Positions 35,934-47,752 of a stretch of DNA of 64,000 bases are shown in pieces; position 1 is the stretch's first letter, and the number at the start of each line of letters is the position of its first letter. Under the pieces are notes generated by a model that was not told the origin of the DNA, ran no database searches, and was given only the letters and a program-made list of their open reading frames with translations. A program made the position numbers and the translations under genes. This DNA is from Megamerina dolium (taxonomy: Eukaryota > Arthropoda > Insecta > Diptera > Megamerinidae): assembly GCA_963854835.1 (NCBI GenBank), contig OY978529.1, positions 7,412,501 to 7,476,500 of the forward strand, written 5' to 3'.

Positions 35934-37480
35934 TATACCCTGCATATGTAGATTTGTATATAAAAAGTTTAATCGAATATCCAACTTTTCTTTTATTTCC
36001 ACTTTTCGAGAAACAATTTTTGCATATACTACTAATTTACACCCGAAATATGGTTGACTTTGACGAAGTAAAAGGATTTTAAGATAATTCCGAGGCTTAG
36101 TATGGGAGCTATATAAAAAGTGGGCGTGGCTTACCACTTTCTAGTAAATCCAATTAATTTTTCAATGTTAATCCACACCTTAAATTTGGTGTCCTACGTT
36201 GAATAGTTTCTAAGTTATGGTGGTTAACATTTTTGTTTAATTTCCTCAACTTTGTATGGGAGCCCCAATAAGAAGTGGGCGTGGTACGCAGATTTTTCGC
36301 CAGATTATTTCCGACTACGATATTAATTTAAGTGTCAAATATGGTTATTGTAGACATAAGATTGCCTAAGTTACAGCTGTTTCAATTTAAAATTTGTATG
36401 GGGGCTACGATAAACACTGGGCGTGGTGCGCCCATTTTCTGTGAGCCTAGTTGCTCGTATAATACTAATCCATACCCTAAGTCTCGTTGTCCTAGGCTAA
36501 ATGGTTTGTAAGCTATGGAGCTTAAAATTTTAGTTTAATTCACTCGACTTTGTATGGGAGACCCATGAAGGAGTGGGCGTGGCACACTGATTTTCTGCCA
36601 GATTTTTGCCGACTACGATATTAATTTAAGTGTCAATTATGGTTATTCTAGACAGAAGATTGCCGAAGTTACAGCTGTTTCAATTTAAAATTTGTATGGG
36701 AGCTACGATAAACACTGGGCGTGGTGCGCCCATTTTCTGTGAGCCTAGTTGCTCGTACAATACTAATCCACACCTTAAATCTCGTTATTCTACGCTGAAT
36801 AGTTTGCAAGTTATAACCGGTAACATTTTTTTTAATTTCCGCAACTTTGTATGGGAGACCCAAAAAGGAGTGGGCGTGGCACATTTATTTTCTGCCATAT
36901 TATTTCTGACTGCCGTGTTAATCTAAGTGTCAATTATGGTTATTCTAGACAGAAGATTGTAGAAGTTACAGCAGTTTCAATTTAAAAGAAGTACAGACAC
37001 TTTGTATGGGAGCTACGCTAGAAAGTAGGCATGGCTCACCCACTTTTGGCGAGGTTATATAGTAGTATAATATAACTCTATGTGCAAAATATTGTTGTCC
37101 CAATTGGTATATTATGTGAGTTATAGCAAGTTAAAGATTTTGAAAATTTCGAGGTTAGTCGCTTTGAATGCTTGGTGTGGGCGTGGTTATTGACCGATCA
37201 TGCCCAATATCAATCCCCTCCGTACCCTTGGATCATAGATTACTTATGCCAAATTTCATCAAAATAGCTCAATATTTACTCAAGTTATCGTGCGAACCAG
37301 CCAGGTGACAGACAGACGGACGGACGGACGGACGGACGGACGGACATCGTTAAATCGAAAATTTAATCGACGCTGATCACGAATATATATCCATGTCTAT
37401 ATCTCCGGAGATTCCTTTAAGTGGACACAAACATCTGACCGAAATGAATATACCATGCATATTGCATTATGCAGGGTATA
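35934..37480. mobile_element. Inverted-repeat element with an internal dimeric array carrying GGGCGTGG
   Basis: A perfect 13 bp inverted repeat (TATACCCTGCATA at 35934-35946, its reverse complement at 37468-37480) marks the ends. The interior consists of about 298 bp units, each made of two related halves. Every half has TTTGTATGGG, then a conserved GGGCGTGG box. Exact boxes start at 36122, 36277, 36419, 36575, 36717, 36872 and 37179, with a degenerate one at about 37026. Spacing alternates 155 and 142. Next to the right end is a run of GACG repeats (37312-37345). No transposase is seen. Similar GACGGACGG...GGGTATA ends are common in fly repeats, but I cannot name the family. Confidence 0.7.
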
Positions 37481-37618
37481 AAAATAAATATGTGGCACTT
37501 AAAGCCCCAAAGGGCTCATTGGCCGAGCTTCTCTTCCATTACTGTTGTGCGTCTTAAATTTTGGACAATATTAGAAGGGACCTACTTATTTTAGCCGGTT
37601 CCGAACGGCAGAACACAT
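37481..37618 (-). mobile_element. tRNA-derived SINE, copy H, tail portion only
   Basis: The tail and distal body (GTGGCACTTAAAGCCCC to GAACGGCAGAACAC) are present. The rest, including the tRNA-like head, is missing. It starts exactly where the inverted-repeat element ends. Confidence 0.85.
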
Positions 37619-37920
37619 TGTGAGAGATACGTTGATTATCCATCACGAAAACAGTATATAAAGTATATTAATGGAAAATCAATACTATTTTGCATTTTGC
37701 AAATTTGTAAGAAACTCAGCTGATTTGTCTTCTTCTATCAGATTTTGCAAGTGATTGCAAATTTTCTGTTCGTTTAATTTTTTGCTCTTTCTTCCGTACT
37801 CTTCGCTTACGTTCTTGATTTTGATCAACGGTTGGTGATGGCTAATTTTGTTATCGAACGCAATTATTATCACAAACTATCAGCGCTCCTCCACTTTTTA
37901 CGCTCTCATTTTTGAAGACT

Positions 37921-38361
37921 CTGGTCGAGTTTTTCAGTATAAGTTTAAACTAGGTTTAAACTAAGTTTACGTAAACGCAGTTTAAATTCAAACTTATTTT
38001 AAACCGCAACATGAAAAGATGTACTGGAGTGCAAGAATAGACAGCTTAACAACTGACAGGTTAATCTTAGCTAGACTGGCCGTTTAAACTTATTTTAAAC
38101 TACGTTGAAGTTTGACTGAAAAACTGCAAATCGTTTTTAAACGACAAATAGAGTTAAACTCGCACTGAAAAACTGGCCTTGAGAGAAATTATTAAAACTA
38201 ATAATGTAATGTTACAGGAATACAACATAGGAAATCAGTTTTACGTCAGGTCGTAGAGTTACATACAAGGGTAGGATCAGTTAAAATAAGTTTGAATTTA
38301 AACTCCGTTTATGTAAACATAGTTTAAACCTGGTTTAAACTTATACTGAAAATCTGGCCTT
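37921..38361. mobile_element. Foldback/MITE-like element with ~80 bp inverted repeats
   Basis: Positions 37934-38004 (TTTCAGTATAAGTTTAAACT and onward to AAACTTATTTTAAA) recur as an inverted copy at 38281-38354. The outer ends match GGCCAG/CTGGYC. An additional internal copy of the terminus (CTGAAAAACTGGCCTT, 38167-38182) suggests either a nested pair or a rearranged element. There is no coding capacity. Confidence 0.7.
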
Positions 38362-38449
38362 ACTGTAAAATTTATCATCTATGACACGCTTTGAATTTTG
38401 TATATCCACATCAATAAATTTTCTATTTATATTGTGTATTTAAATAAAT

Positions 38450-38801
38450 GGGTGCCGTAGCTCAGTGGTTAGTGTGTTCGCCTTCTGATCTGTAGGTCGT
38501 GGTTCAATACCCGGCTGATGCATAACAAATTTAATATCGAAAAGAACGGTACCCACCTGTCGGCAAGCAATTGGCAATTCTTCCGACAGTAACAACTTGC
38601 CATGAAAAAGCTTCTAAAAAGAACTCTGTGACAAAGCTCAGAAAAAGTGATGTCACAAGTGTTCTGCCGTTCGGAACCGGCTAAAATAAGTAGGTCCATT
38701 CTAATACTGTCCAAAATTTAAGACGCACAACAGTAATGGAAGAGAAGCTCGGCCAATGAGCCCTTTGGGGCTTTAAGTGCCACATATTTTTTTTTTTTTT
38801 T
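38450..38801 (+). mobile_element. tRNA-derived SINE, copy I
   Basis: Flanked by a perfect 12 bp duplication TATTTAAATAAA (38437-38448 and 38802-38813). The head and tail are complete; the 12 bases containing the internal T run (ATTTTTCTTTCG) are missing. The poly-T tail before the right duplication is 17 or more bases. Confidence 0.93.
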
Positions 38802-38813
38802 TATTTAAATAAA

Positions 38814-39899
38814 ATTTCAATAGTGTTTACATCTGTTATAATTCGCGTGCTTGATAATTATTCATCATTTAGTTTTGCTGTTCGCGTACACAAAAATCCA
38901 GCAAAGTATGGGAAATTGAGAGAGTAAATTGACAGTTGATTTTGATGAGAAATTGCTAGTTTCTACTGGACAAATATTCATCAGCAGAAATTTGCCTGCA
39001 AGAAAACAGCTGATAAACAACAGCTGACTGCAATTTAAGTAAATTTTTATTTGTAAATAAATGGAAAACACAATATTATCAAAATAAATATGCAAGATGT
39101 AATTATAGGAGTATTCTCGTACGCAATGGTTTGTGATAATTGTTACAAACTATCACGTTTTGGCGTTCTCGTATCCAAAAAACTTGCAAAGAAGGGGAAA
39201 TTGAGAGAGCGAAATGACATTTCATTTTGAGGGGAAGTTGCAAATTGTTACTGATCAAATTTATGCCAGTAAAGACTTGCAAGTAGGAAAAACAGCTGAT
39301 CATAAGCAAAAGAAACTAACAAGCAAACGAACAATTGCAATTTACTTAGTGGAATATCAGCTGCTCGTGAAACTTGCAGGCTTTTGCTGGTTTTGCGTTC
39401 TTGTACTTTTTGGCATATTTTTGTCTTTGACAGCGAATGCTGTCAAATTCTCAGAAATTTGTTTACTGGATAATTGTTACTGGAAAAGTACGAAAACACA
39501 CCTTTTATAATTCAAATTTGGATTTTCTTCTACATACATATGATACATATAAAACAGTTGCTATGACATGTGAGGTCAGTTTTTTTAGCAAATTTTGCAA
39601 ATTTTCTGTTGGCATACTTTTTCAGTTTGATTGATTGATAGAGAAAATTTACCAGTAAAGTACTGCAACGCAACTATAGTGAAATAATACAATAATTTTT
39701 CTTGTAATAAAAAAAATGAAAGATAGAAAAAAACATTGGAATTTGATAGCGACTTGTTTGACATATATCCAATACAAAAATTTGTCAAAATGCTGTCACT
39801 AAATTTAATATGTATCCAAATTTTCATTATAAATACGCGCCAATGTGTATATTGCAGAGCTGTAAAAGTGTGAACTCATTTTCACTTTTAATTCATTTA
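38814..39899. other. Sequence with short internal repeats, no recognised gene
   Basis: Two related segments, GGGAAATTGAGAGAGTAAATTGACA (38909) and GGGAAATTGAGAGAGCGAAATGACA (39197), each follow an AAAACTTGCAAAG-like or similar segment, and a weaker match lies at 35844. These may be relics of one repeat family. Confidence 0.35.
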
Positions 39900-40836
39900 T
39901 TTGTGGAGAAGAGAGAAGGTGGTGTTGCATCAGCCACTACGCACGATCTGTTGGTGCAAGAGGCATTGAGCGGCGCGGCAATCGGCGAGGGTGCAGGTGA
40001 TAAGCCGCCAAAAGGGTAGGCGTTTGGGGAGGTGTTAGGTAACACAGGCCACGGAAAGTGGCATCCCAATCGTGGTGGCTATTGAGTCCTGAACAGGGTC
40101 GCAGGCGCCTCCAACCGCCGCGGATATTGCAAAGTACAGACGTAGCATTGCGATGAATGCGTCGGTGACAGAATGAACAATGCCAGGAATGCACGTCGGG
40201 ATATCGGGCATGATCGTATGGGTCACACGGAGAGGCTGTGGTTGTTGGGGTGAGGGCTGCAATCAACAAAGCCCGTGCCTCAACCTCTATGGCTGCGGAG
40301 ACCGGAATATGGTCTGAGCTGACTCCATCCATCACAATTGTTGCACAACACTGACACTGCTGCTGTTGACACGGAGATTGCTGACTACAGCAAACCGCAA
40401 TAAAACGGCAATTATTCAACCTCGATGGCTACGGAGGCCAGAGCAATTTCGCAAATGGCACCAATTGTCACAAGCATTACATCTGGCAGATATTGCATTG
40501 GGACGAATTATCCTGTTGCACACGGAGCAAAACTAAGATGGCCCTAGGTTCCTCTCAATGCGAGCACGCAGTAAGAGGATGGCCAGCAAACCTGCTGGTA
40601 GAGTGTGCTCGCTCAATGAAAAAATGGCAGCATGATTGATGCAGTTGCGGTGTAATTCTTCTACATGCCAACTCGTGATTTTGAAATGTAGCAGCAATCT
40701 TTAAGCCGAATCCAGGTGACGCCCCAGAGTCCGGAGTTCGTTCCGGGGCGGAGACCCGACTGCACTGAGAACGGTCTCAGGCGTTACAAATTTATCAGCT
40801 CTCTTAGAGCCAGATTCCCGTGTTCCGCAAGTGTTG
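39900..40836 (-). mobile_element. LINE ORF fragment with zinc-finger-like region (LOA/I-like)
   Basis: The minus-strand frame 40419-39937 encodes SWHCSFCHRRIHRNATSVLC and then a W..LRPCSGLNSHHDWDATF segment. This cysteine-rich block is found upstream of the endonuclease in a group of dipteran non-LTR elements, as far as I recall. The region is distinctly more GC-rich than its surroundings. The upstream part (40440-40836) has no clear frame. Confidence 0.5.
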
Positions 40837-41073
40837 CCGAACCCACGATTTGTGGATTGAGAAGCACTGAGAAAACTCAGTGTGTATTTCATTCTTATTA
40901 TTATTCTGAACATTTGAGGTTTCATTAAAATTGTCTACAATGGACCTCGATATAAATTTGGATAATTATTGGAAAGATCATGGAAAATTTAAAGAACATT
41001 TGGAGAAATTTCCTTTGTTGTTTTTTCATTACAGATAACTTTGTACAAAATAAAATTCCCTTTTTTGTCAGTG
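40837..41073. repeat. Dispersed repeat, copy 2
   Basis: Colinear with 35325-35570 at good similarity. It borders the GC-rich LINE fragment directly, so it could be part of that element or an independent repeat. Confidence 0.6.
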
Positions 41074-41443
41074 TACATATTGAAGTAATTTTTTTTTTCC
41101 TTTTTTATAACAATAAAGTTGATATGTATTGCTATTTGCACTTCCTGTTCTAAATAAATCAAATAAGGAGGATATTGTCAAACAAATGTAAAAAAAAAGG
41201 TTTGTTATGAGAGTTGCATATTGAGTCCTATTCCTATTTTCGTGGTGATTGCTAAATTTTACATTTCCATAACGATAAATGTTTTATACCGCAACTTAGA
41301 GCTCATAACAAATGCGTTGCTGATTGTGTATGTGACGTTGTGAATTAAAATAATTTAAATGTTTGCCTTCTAGGGAAATTTTCATAATGATAAGAAGAAA
41401 TAAATAAACTTCACCATTTACAAAAACATTTTAAATAGTTAAC
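41074..41443. other. AT-rich sequence downstream of HEATR3
   Basis: Contains a small inverted repeat: TTTGTTATGAG at 41201-41211 and CTCATAACAAA at 41301-41311. No gene is seen. Confidence 0.4.
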
Positions 41444-41449
41444 TTTATT
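41444..41449 (-). terminator. Polyadenylation signal of HEATR3
   Basis: AATAAA on the minus strand (TTTATT as given), about 64 bases after the stop codon at 41513. Confidence 0.55.
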
Positions 41450-41512
41450 TAATAAAAAAATTGTAAAAAAATATATATATGTATAGTCATTTTGTGTACT
41501 AATCAACTTCCC

Positions 41513-43949
41513 TCATTTCATAGCGCTTGAATTTGCTTTCGTTTTCGCATATTTTATTGATTCCTTTTCAATGTATACAACAAATCGGGATAGATTTGTA
41601 CGAACAGTCTGTACGGCAGTATAGCGCTCTTTCAGTTCACGTTTCTGTTGACGAATCTAAAGATTATCCATAGATAGTCATCAATCAAAATATATTCATA
41701 TAAACAAATTATTTACTTTGGTCTTAAATATTTTCTCCAACTCTTTCATGCGTTCGGGTAAATTCAATTCAAGCACAATTTCGTGCCAATCATTGTCTGA
41801 AAACATATCCATAAGTGCGTCCAAAGCTTCCGAAATTGTCCATACGTCATCTTCCTATAATTTAATCATATGTAATACTGAATAGAGATGTGTACAATAT
41901 ATTATCGAAAGTAGATTACTCACATTTGCACATGTGTCCACAATAAATGCGATGATAAGTTTAATAAGCAACTCTGGTAATAGACAGCCCAATGTGCCCA
42001 GCATACGCAACCAATTTGCACGTATTTCTGACATCGAACATGATCGAACACCCTCTAGTATTAACTGCAATTATATGCGCAAATGTATTTTATGTAATAC
42101 GGTCATGTTCATGTGAAACAAACCTCTAAATCGTTTTCTGTCATCTGATTAAATAGCTCTTTGTGCATTTTCAAATGTTCCAGTGCCGAGCGCATAAGAG
42201 AGGTTGATGGTTCCAGAATAGTGGCATCTTTTGGTCCTTTGAAAACTTGTTTGCCCAATTCGACCCAAACATTGTATATGGCATTATGACCTCCCAAGTC
42301 TTCAGAAGTTAAGGAATTGCACAAGTTTTGCAGACAAAGCAATGATGATATACGTAAATTTTTCACCCTGTATTACAAAAATTGTAAGTGATATTATGTT
42401 CATATTTTTGATCCGAAGAGATATTTATATATATACATACTTCATAAGCAGTCCAACATTGGTTTCTCTTAAAAGTTGTGCAACATCATCCGTAATGGGT
42501 TGTGACCTTTGCCACAGCTGCAAATACAAGTTGTATTCAATTAAATCTGTTTTATATAATAACATTAATCATAAAAGCCACCTTATCAACGAGACCCAAT
42601 GGTTTTATTGCCTCGACAACATTTACCGGCAATCTATCACCATCTTTTAAATTCGTCTGACTGTCACTGCGATCACTTTCATAGTCCACAACACTTTCAC
42701 ACTCAGAATTATCATCATCATCTACATCCACATATTCTGAAATAATTAAATGTATTATTTTTATTGTAATATTGTGTTGGTGCATGGTTAAACCTTCTTC
42801 ATCATTCGAACACAAATTTGTTATAACTTCGGCGGCAACTCGTTGTGCATCTAACAAGTGTCCAATGTCTTGCACAGCAATATCAGCATCACTTGGTAAT
42901 TCCTGGCGTCGTCTACGTAATGCTGCTGCAGCTTCGGTTTCATCATTGCCATCTGTAGTATCCATTTTGATCTCAAGTTCTGGCCCATTCTGATGATTTG
43001 CATTCGACGAAGGTGTTGGTAGTGTGGATAAGATTTCTTGGTGGTGCACCTCCAATGCCGATGATAATGAAGTTAATATTGTTGTCGCATATAATGCAGC
43101 CAATGCTGGTGCATTAGTTAAAATGCCTGCGCAATTTAAAAATGTTTATTATCGGTACATCATAAAATTTCACTCACAATGCTTACCGGCAGCAAGGGTA
43201 CGTAAATACAAATGGCTATGAGATCCAGTCACATTCAGCAGCAACAACAGCTCTGGTACGTGTTCATTTAGGACAACCCATGATTTTGGATTATTTTCGG
43301 AAACGACCAACAAGCATTGCGCAATCGATATAGCTATATCCAAGCCAAACACATTAAAGTCCAGACAACGTATTAAACCCTCAAGCATATTAGTTTGATT
43401 AAAAATATCCAATGCAGCAGATGTACTTTCGCACATATTCCATAGCAGATTGATAGCGTGCAGGAAAACATCTGAGCGTATATCGATTTGACCACCCATA
43501 GATGCATCGAACGTGGGACACCATTTTGTATCTTGTGTGTATTCACTTAACAACGTCAGCAAGGGTGTTAGTATATCCTGTTCAACGAGATAATCACAAA
43601 CGTCTGGAAATACTGACATATTACGTAGTGCGCCGGCAGCAGCATCACGCAATGCCATATTGTCACGTTCACACAACATTGGACCCACAATGCGTACAAT
43701 ATCCGATTGACAAATAGCAGCAACCTTATCTTTGCCGGCGGCTAGTACGGCGAGTGATTGCAGGCCATTCAATTTTTCCTCAAAATGAGAATTCATTAGT
43801 TGCTCTCGTACAGCTTCCACAGGACCAGTGGCCGGCATATGTGATTCGTCGTATTCTTCTTCATCTCCCCGCAGAACACTATTTGCACTCAAACCAATTG
43901 GATCGGGCTTGATTGTGTGCCGTATTTTTGGTTTTCTCGTCTTTCCCAT
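41513..43949 (-). CDS. HEATR3: HEATR3/Syo1 homologue, ribosomal protein L5 chaperone (8 exons)
   Basis: Exons (5' to 3' on the minus strand) 43949-43187, 43126-42794, 42736-42582, 42517-42441, 42367-42124, 42064-41924, 41854-41717 and 41656-41513 join with GT-AG borders and consistent phases. They encode 664 residues, close to the 680 of human HEATR3. The start MGKTRKPKIRHTIKPDPIGL is typical of the family (a basic N terminus that serves for nuclear import). Armadillo/HEAT repeats follow, for example EEKLNGLQSLAVLAAGKDKV and DNMALRDAAAGALRNMSVFP. An acidic loop (YVDVDDDDNSECESVVDYES) splits the repeats, as in Syo1. The C terminus continues with EDDVWTISEALDALMDMFSDND. The yeast Syo1 protein brings L5 and L11 with 5S rRNA assembly into the nucleus; this role is known for the family and inferred here. 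The stop is TGA at 41513-41515. The upstream region faces Pten. Confidence 0.93.
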
Positions 43950-46783
43950 TGTGTTCAGTTGCGAAATTAACCAATACTACGAACAAGCCCACGTGCATTC
44001 AAATTAATTAATAAACACAATATATGGTATGTAGTGTAAAGGTATTAATTAATCAAGGCGGGGTGGCAGATGCGAACACTTTATATTGAACTCACCACAA
44101 AGAGTTGTATTCCCTTTGATCATGTTTTCATGCTGTAGCTGCATGATGGAAGTCAAATTCTTGTGAATTGTGCATATTATAAAAAGTGTGTGAGCACTTT
44201 TTTTGCGTGAAAAGCCATTTTCTGATGGAATCGAAGAATTGTACTCAGAAGAAAATACCAAAATTAAAAAATTTTTATTTCAATTGGAAATTGGAAATCA
44301 AAGTGTAGCATACGATTGAAAGAAACTCTGCGTGCAAACAATGCTGCCAAATTCATAAATTAAATATGGACGCAGTTGTATGTTGTTGTTCTTGTATCCT
44401 TGATTTGCCGTCGTTGTTCAGAAGTGTGAAGTTAAAAACTTTTTTTTTCGTGTGCGATCAAACTATCCAACGTTTTAAAATAGTGATGTATATGTATATA
44501 TAGAACATTTTGTGTACATGTATCGTTGAACGGCTGTAGAAATGAATAAAATATTTTTGTGACACTTAAAAGCGAGCACATACATGAGAAAGAAATCTGT
44601 GCAATCGACGTTTTTGTTGGTTGCTTCTCTTGCAGAGAGAGAAACGGCGCCGTCGTCGCTGGCGTTGACGTTATTTCGCAGCTGTAAAGCAGCGTAAAAG
44701 GTGCTCGCGATGAGATTTATTGTATAAAAAAAAAAAAGAAAACTAGAATAAAAAGCAGCAAAACGAGACAAAAATCAAAAAGAAGCAAAAAAAAGTAAAG
44801 TGAAAAATCATGAAAAACGAAAAACGATAGTGTATAGAGTGCCAATACGGCAGGCAAAAGGATTGTATCCTCTGTCATCTTCCAGTGTACGTGATTGGAT
44901 GTGATTGTGGTCGATCAGCTCCAAAACGTTGGGCAAAGCATGTTTTGTTTTTAACAAAACAGACGAAAAGGTTAATTTGCAAATGATTTTTTATGCAATG
45001 TATTTTATATTTTGGTAATCACTTTTCTACGAGATAGACATTTACATGATTTTTAAGAATATTTGCATATATACATATATTAATTGAGATTCGCACATGC
45101 ATTTGTATGTATACAGAGAAATTATGCATTTTCACTGAATTTGGATTTTTGCTTTTAGTGGTTGTGTGTATACATATTGAATATTGCTGTATAGTGCACC
45201 TAAAGGATACGATATTCATGGAAGAAGTGTATAAACATTCTTAGTTAGGTTTGCTTGTAACCAGTAAGCATTTTGTAGCATTTATATATTTGAATAATTT
45301 AGTCGGAAATTTGTGCTGCAGTAGAACTACAGGCCAAGCTATAAACTGACAAATTTCCAAAATATCAGAATTAATTAATCTTTAAAGTAAAAAGATAAAT
45401 CTTTGTGGATTCAGTTGGATCACATGTACGTTCTACTGTCCATACTTATTTAGTAATTTTTTTTTTTTTTTTTTTTTGCTGGCAATATTGTTTTGTATTT
45501 GATGAACGGTCGAATTTGGCCACACTGCTTATTCGCTCGTAGAGTCAGTCCATGCTTTTATATGAGAATTTTTGTACAACCAAATATTCATGAGAGGGAG
45601 AAACAACGATCACGAAGACTGCGACTGTGTCGTTTACGACGCCAACGACAGACGAACAGACTGCCAAACACAATCGACAACCGAAATTCGGAGCGTGCAG
45701 GACGTGCAAGAATAAAAAGAACGTGCTAATAAGTATTGCCAGGTTGATAGGAAATATATTTTAATTTTAGAATTAAATCTAAGCAAACGACATTTTGTGT
45801 ATAAATAATTAAAATTTATAAATCGTTTTCTGATATGAATATTTTTCAGTTAGACTAAAAAAGGAAGGCAAATCAAGGAAAGAAAGTATTGGAATTCTTT
45901 ACGACTTTTAAGGTTGCAATGTATCAACGGGTCTAATTATCGTATTCATAATTCAAATATTGTCAGAGTTGACCGATTGTTACAAGGAATCCAAAAAAGG
46001 GAGTGTAAAAATTTAAGAGCTGATAGTTTGTAATAGTTTTATTTTGTCTAATCTGCGATATTTGTATAGCTTACCGTTCATGCACATTCTGTATATATTC
46101 TCATAACGAATAGTTTGTTTTAGCTCTCTCTATGATAGTAATATACCCTAACAAACCTTATTCATTGCAGAACCATATTAAAAAAGTGAAAAAGATAAAA
46201 TCTAGTATGTCTTTTATTATATAAATTACTCTGAAACATATTGTATCCAAAGTTTCAATTTATTTAATATATCAGATGAAAACGCTTACCCACTTATTTC
46301 TACATACTTCGTTATATATGTACCTACTAAAATTAATATTGTATTTATTTATAAATTACATATTTGTATATTCAATGTAGTGCAAACGTGTCTTCCAAAA
46401 ATTTGGAAAAATTGAGGGGGATGTTCATCATGTGGCAACTTACTGAAAAATCAACGAGTAGATTGTTCTTGTTTGCTATTCGGTATTAAATAATGTTGCC
46501 ATATTATAATATTTTTTGCAAATGCTTAAAATTTAATTCTATGTTCATGCTCTGCCATAAATGAGCATTTAGCATTTTCGTAATTGCATTTCTCGAAGAG
46601 TGTTAATGTAAATTGCGGCATGTGGTTATTTTAAAACAGCTGATATATATTTTTCAAAGAAAAGGTAAACAAAAACTTAACTTAATTTTTTACTCTACTT
46701 CTTAAATTGTATTTCTTCCTAAATGCTAAAATAAAATAGCATTCATGCATATTCATCTGTCAGCGGCAAAATTGAATTTATTT
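43950..46783. other. Intergenic region between HEATR3 and Pten; divergent promoters expected
   Basis: The two genes are transcribed away from this region. A relatively GC-rich stretch lies at 44620-44710 and another, with CGACGCCAACGACAGACGAAC-like sequence, at 45590-45720. Either could be promoter or 5' UTR of Pten or HEATR3, but no TATA box, initiator or donor site is convincing enough to place a transcription start. A poly-T run lies at 45459-45478. No other coding gene is recognised. Confidence 0.4.
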
Positions 46784-46788
46784 GAATT

Positions 46789-46797
<9 letters not shown>

Positions 46798-46825
<28 letters not shown>

Positions 46826-47357
46826 TTAGCTTATTTTTTTTTATTGAATCTTTCTTAAATACAAGAAACTAACAATAAGTATTAAAATCTTACAAACTAA
46901 ATAAAACTATGTGATATCCCCTACGTTCCATCACAATTTGGTGAGTCGCGAGATGTAGCAATTTTACAGCATATTCAGTGTGTCTTTTCTTTTTAATCGA
47001 CGATGCCCCTTGCTCAGCAACAATTGCCTAGCAAGGGGATTCGGATGATTGTGTAATTTTTGAATGTAGCTTCTGCAGGACATTGCAACTTCCTCAGAAA
47101 TTGTGGATACATTTAAATCTCGATGGATGTTAACGTTCCTCATATACCAAGGCGCGTTTACAATAATTCGCAGACACTTGGATTGTATTCGCTGCAATTT
47201 TTCGATATTAGAGGGAGATGCGGTGCCCCAAAACTGAATACCATAAGTCCAGATTGGTTTCAGGATTGCTTTATATAATAGCACTTTGTATTCAAGATTC
47301 AACTTTGATCTTTTGTGTAACAGCCACCATAACTGATTCATTTTAAGCTTGATCTGA
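46798..47357 (-). mobile_element. 5'-truncated Jockey-like LINE with poly-A tail and 14 bp TSD
   Basis: The minus-strand frame 47341-46964 encodes NLEYKVLLYKAILKPIWTYG, then IQFWGTASPSNIEKLQRIQS and LRIIVNAPWYMRNVNIHRDL, the end of a Jockey-clade reverse transcriptase ORF. The poly-A tail is the T run at 46795-46824. A perfect 14 bp direct repeat GAATTGTAAAATTT flanks the insertion (46784-46797 and 47358-47371). The long intact frame and clean duplication indicate a fairly recent, dead-on-arrival insertion. Confidence 0.9.
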
Positions 47358-47440
47358 GAATTGTAAAATTTAAAATGTAAATTTTCTATCTTCTGTTTCC
47401 ATTTTTAAATTATTAACTTTTGTTTTCCTCAAACATAAAA

Positions 47441-47752
47441 AAAAATTTAATATCAAAAAGATTTTTCTTTCGAACGGTACCCACCTGCCGGCAAGAATTG
47501 GCAATTTTTCCGGCAGTAACAATTTGCCAAAAGTGCTTCTTAAAAGAGCTCTGTGACAAAAAACTAAGTTAAAGTGATGTCACAAGAGTTCTGCCGTTCG
47601 GAACCGGCTAATATAAGTAGGTCCCTTCTAATGCTGTCCAAATTTAACACGCACAACAGCATTGGAAGAGAAGCTCAGTGGTATCACAATGGGCCTTTCT
47701 GGCCTAAGTGTGTTCTCTCAGAGAGAGGGCAACCACATAACCTAACCTAACC
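47441..47752 (+). mobile_element. tRNA-derived SINE, copy J, with LINE-like 3' tail
   Basis: The tRNA-like head is missing; the copy begins at AATTTAATATCAAAAAGATTTTTC. The body is intact. The tail is CAGTGGTATCACAATGGGCC, then a CTCTC/GAGAG hairpin, then AACCACATAACCTAACCTAACC, the LINE-like end shared with copy F. Confidence 0.82.

Noticed and set aside
38450..38525. tRNA gene at the SINE heads
   Set aside because: The tRNA-like sequence lacks consistent acceptor and anticodon stems, is followed by a conserved ~270 bp body and is flanked by target duplications, so it is a SINE head.
35325..41073. The 245 bp segments as the two LTRs of one retrovirus-like element
   Set aside because: There is no TG...CA border, primer-binding site or gag/pol between them, and the DNA in between is made of unrelated elements.
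45493..45729. 78-codon arginine-rich open frame upstream of Pten
   Set aside because: No family resemblance; more likely 5' UTR or promoter sequence.
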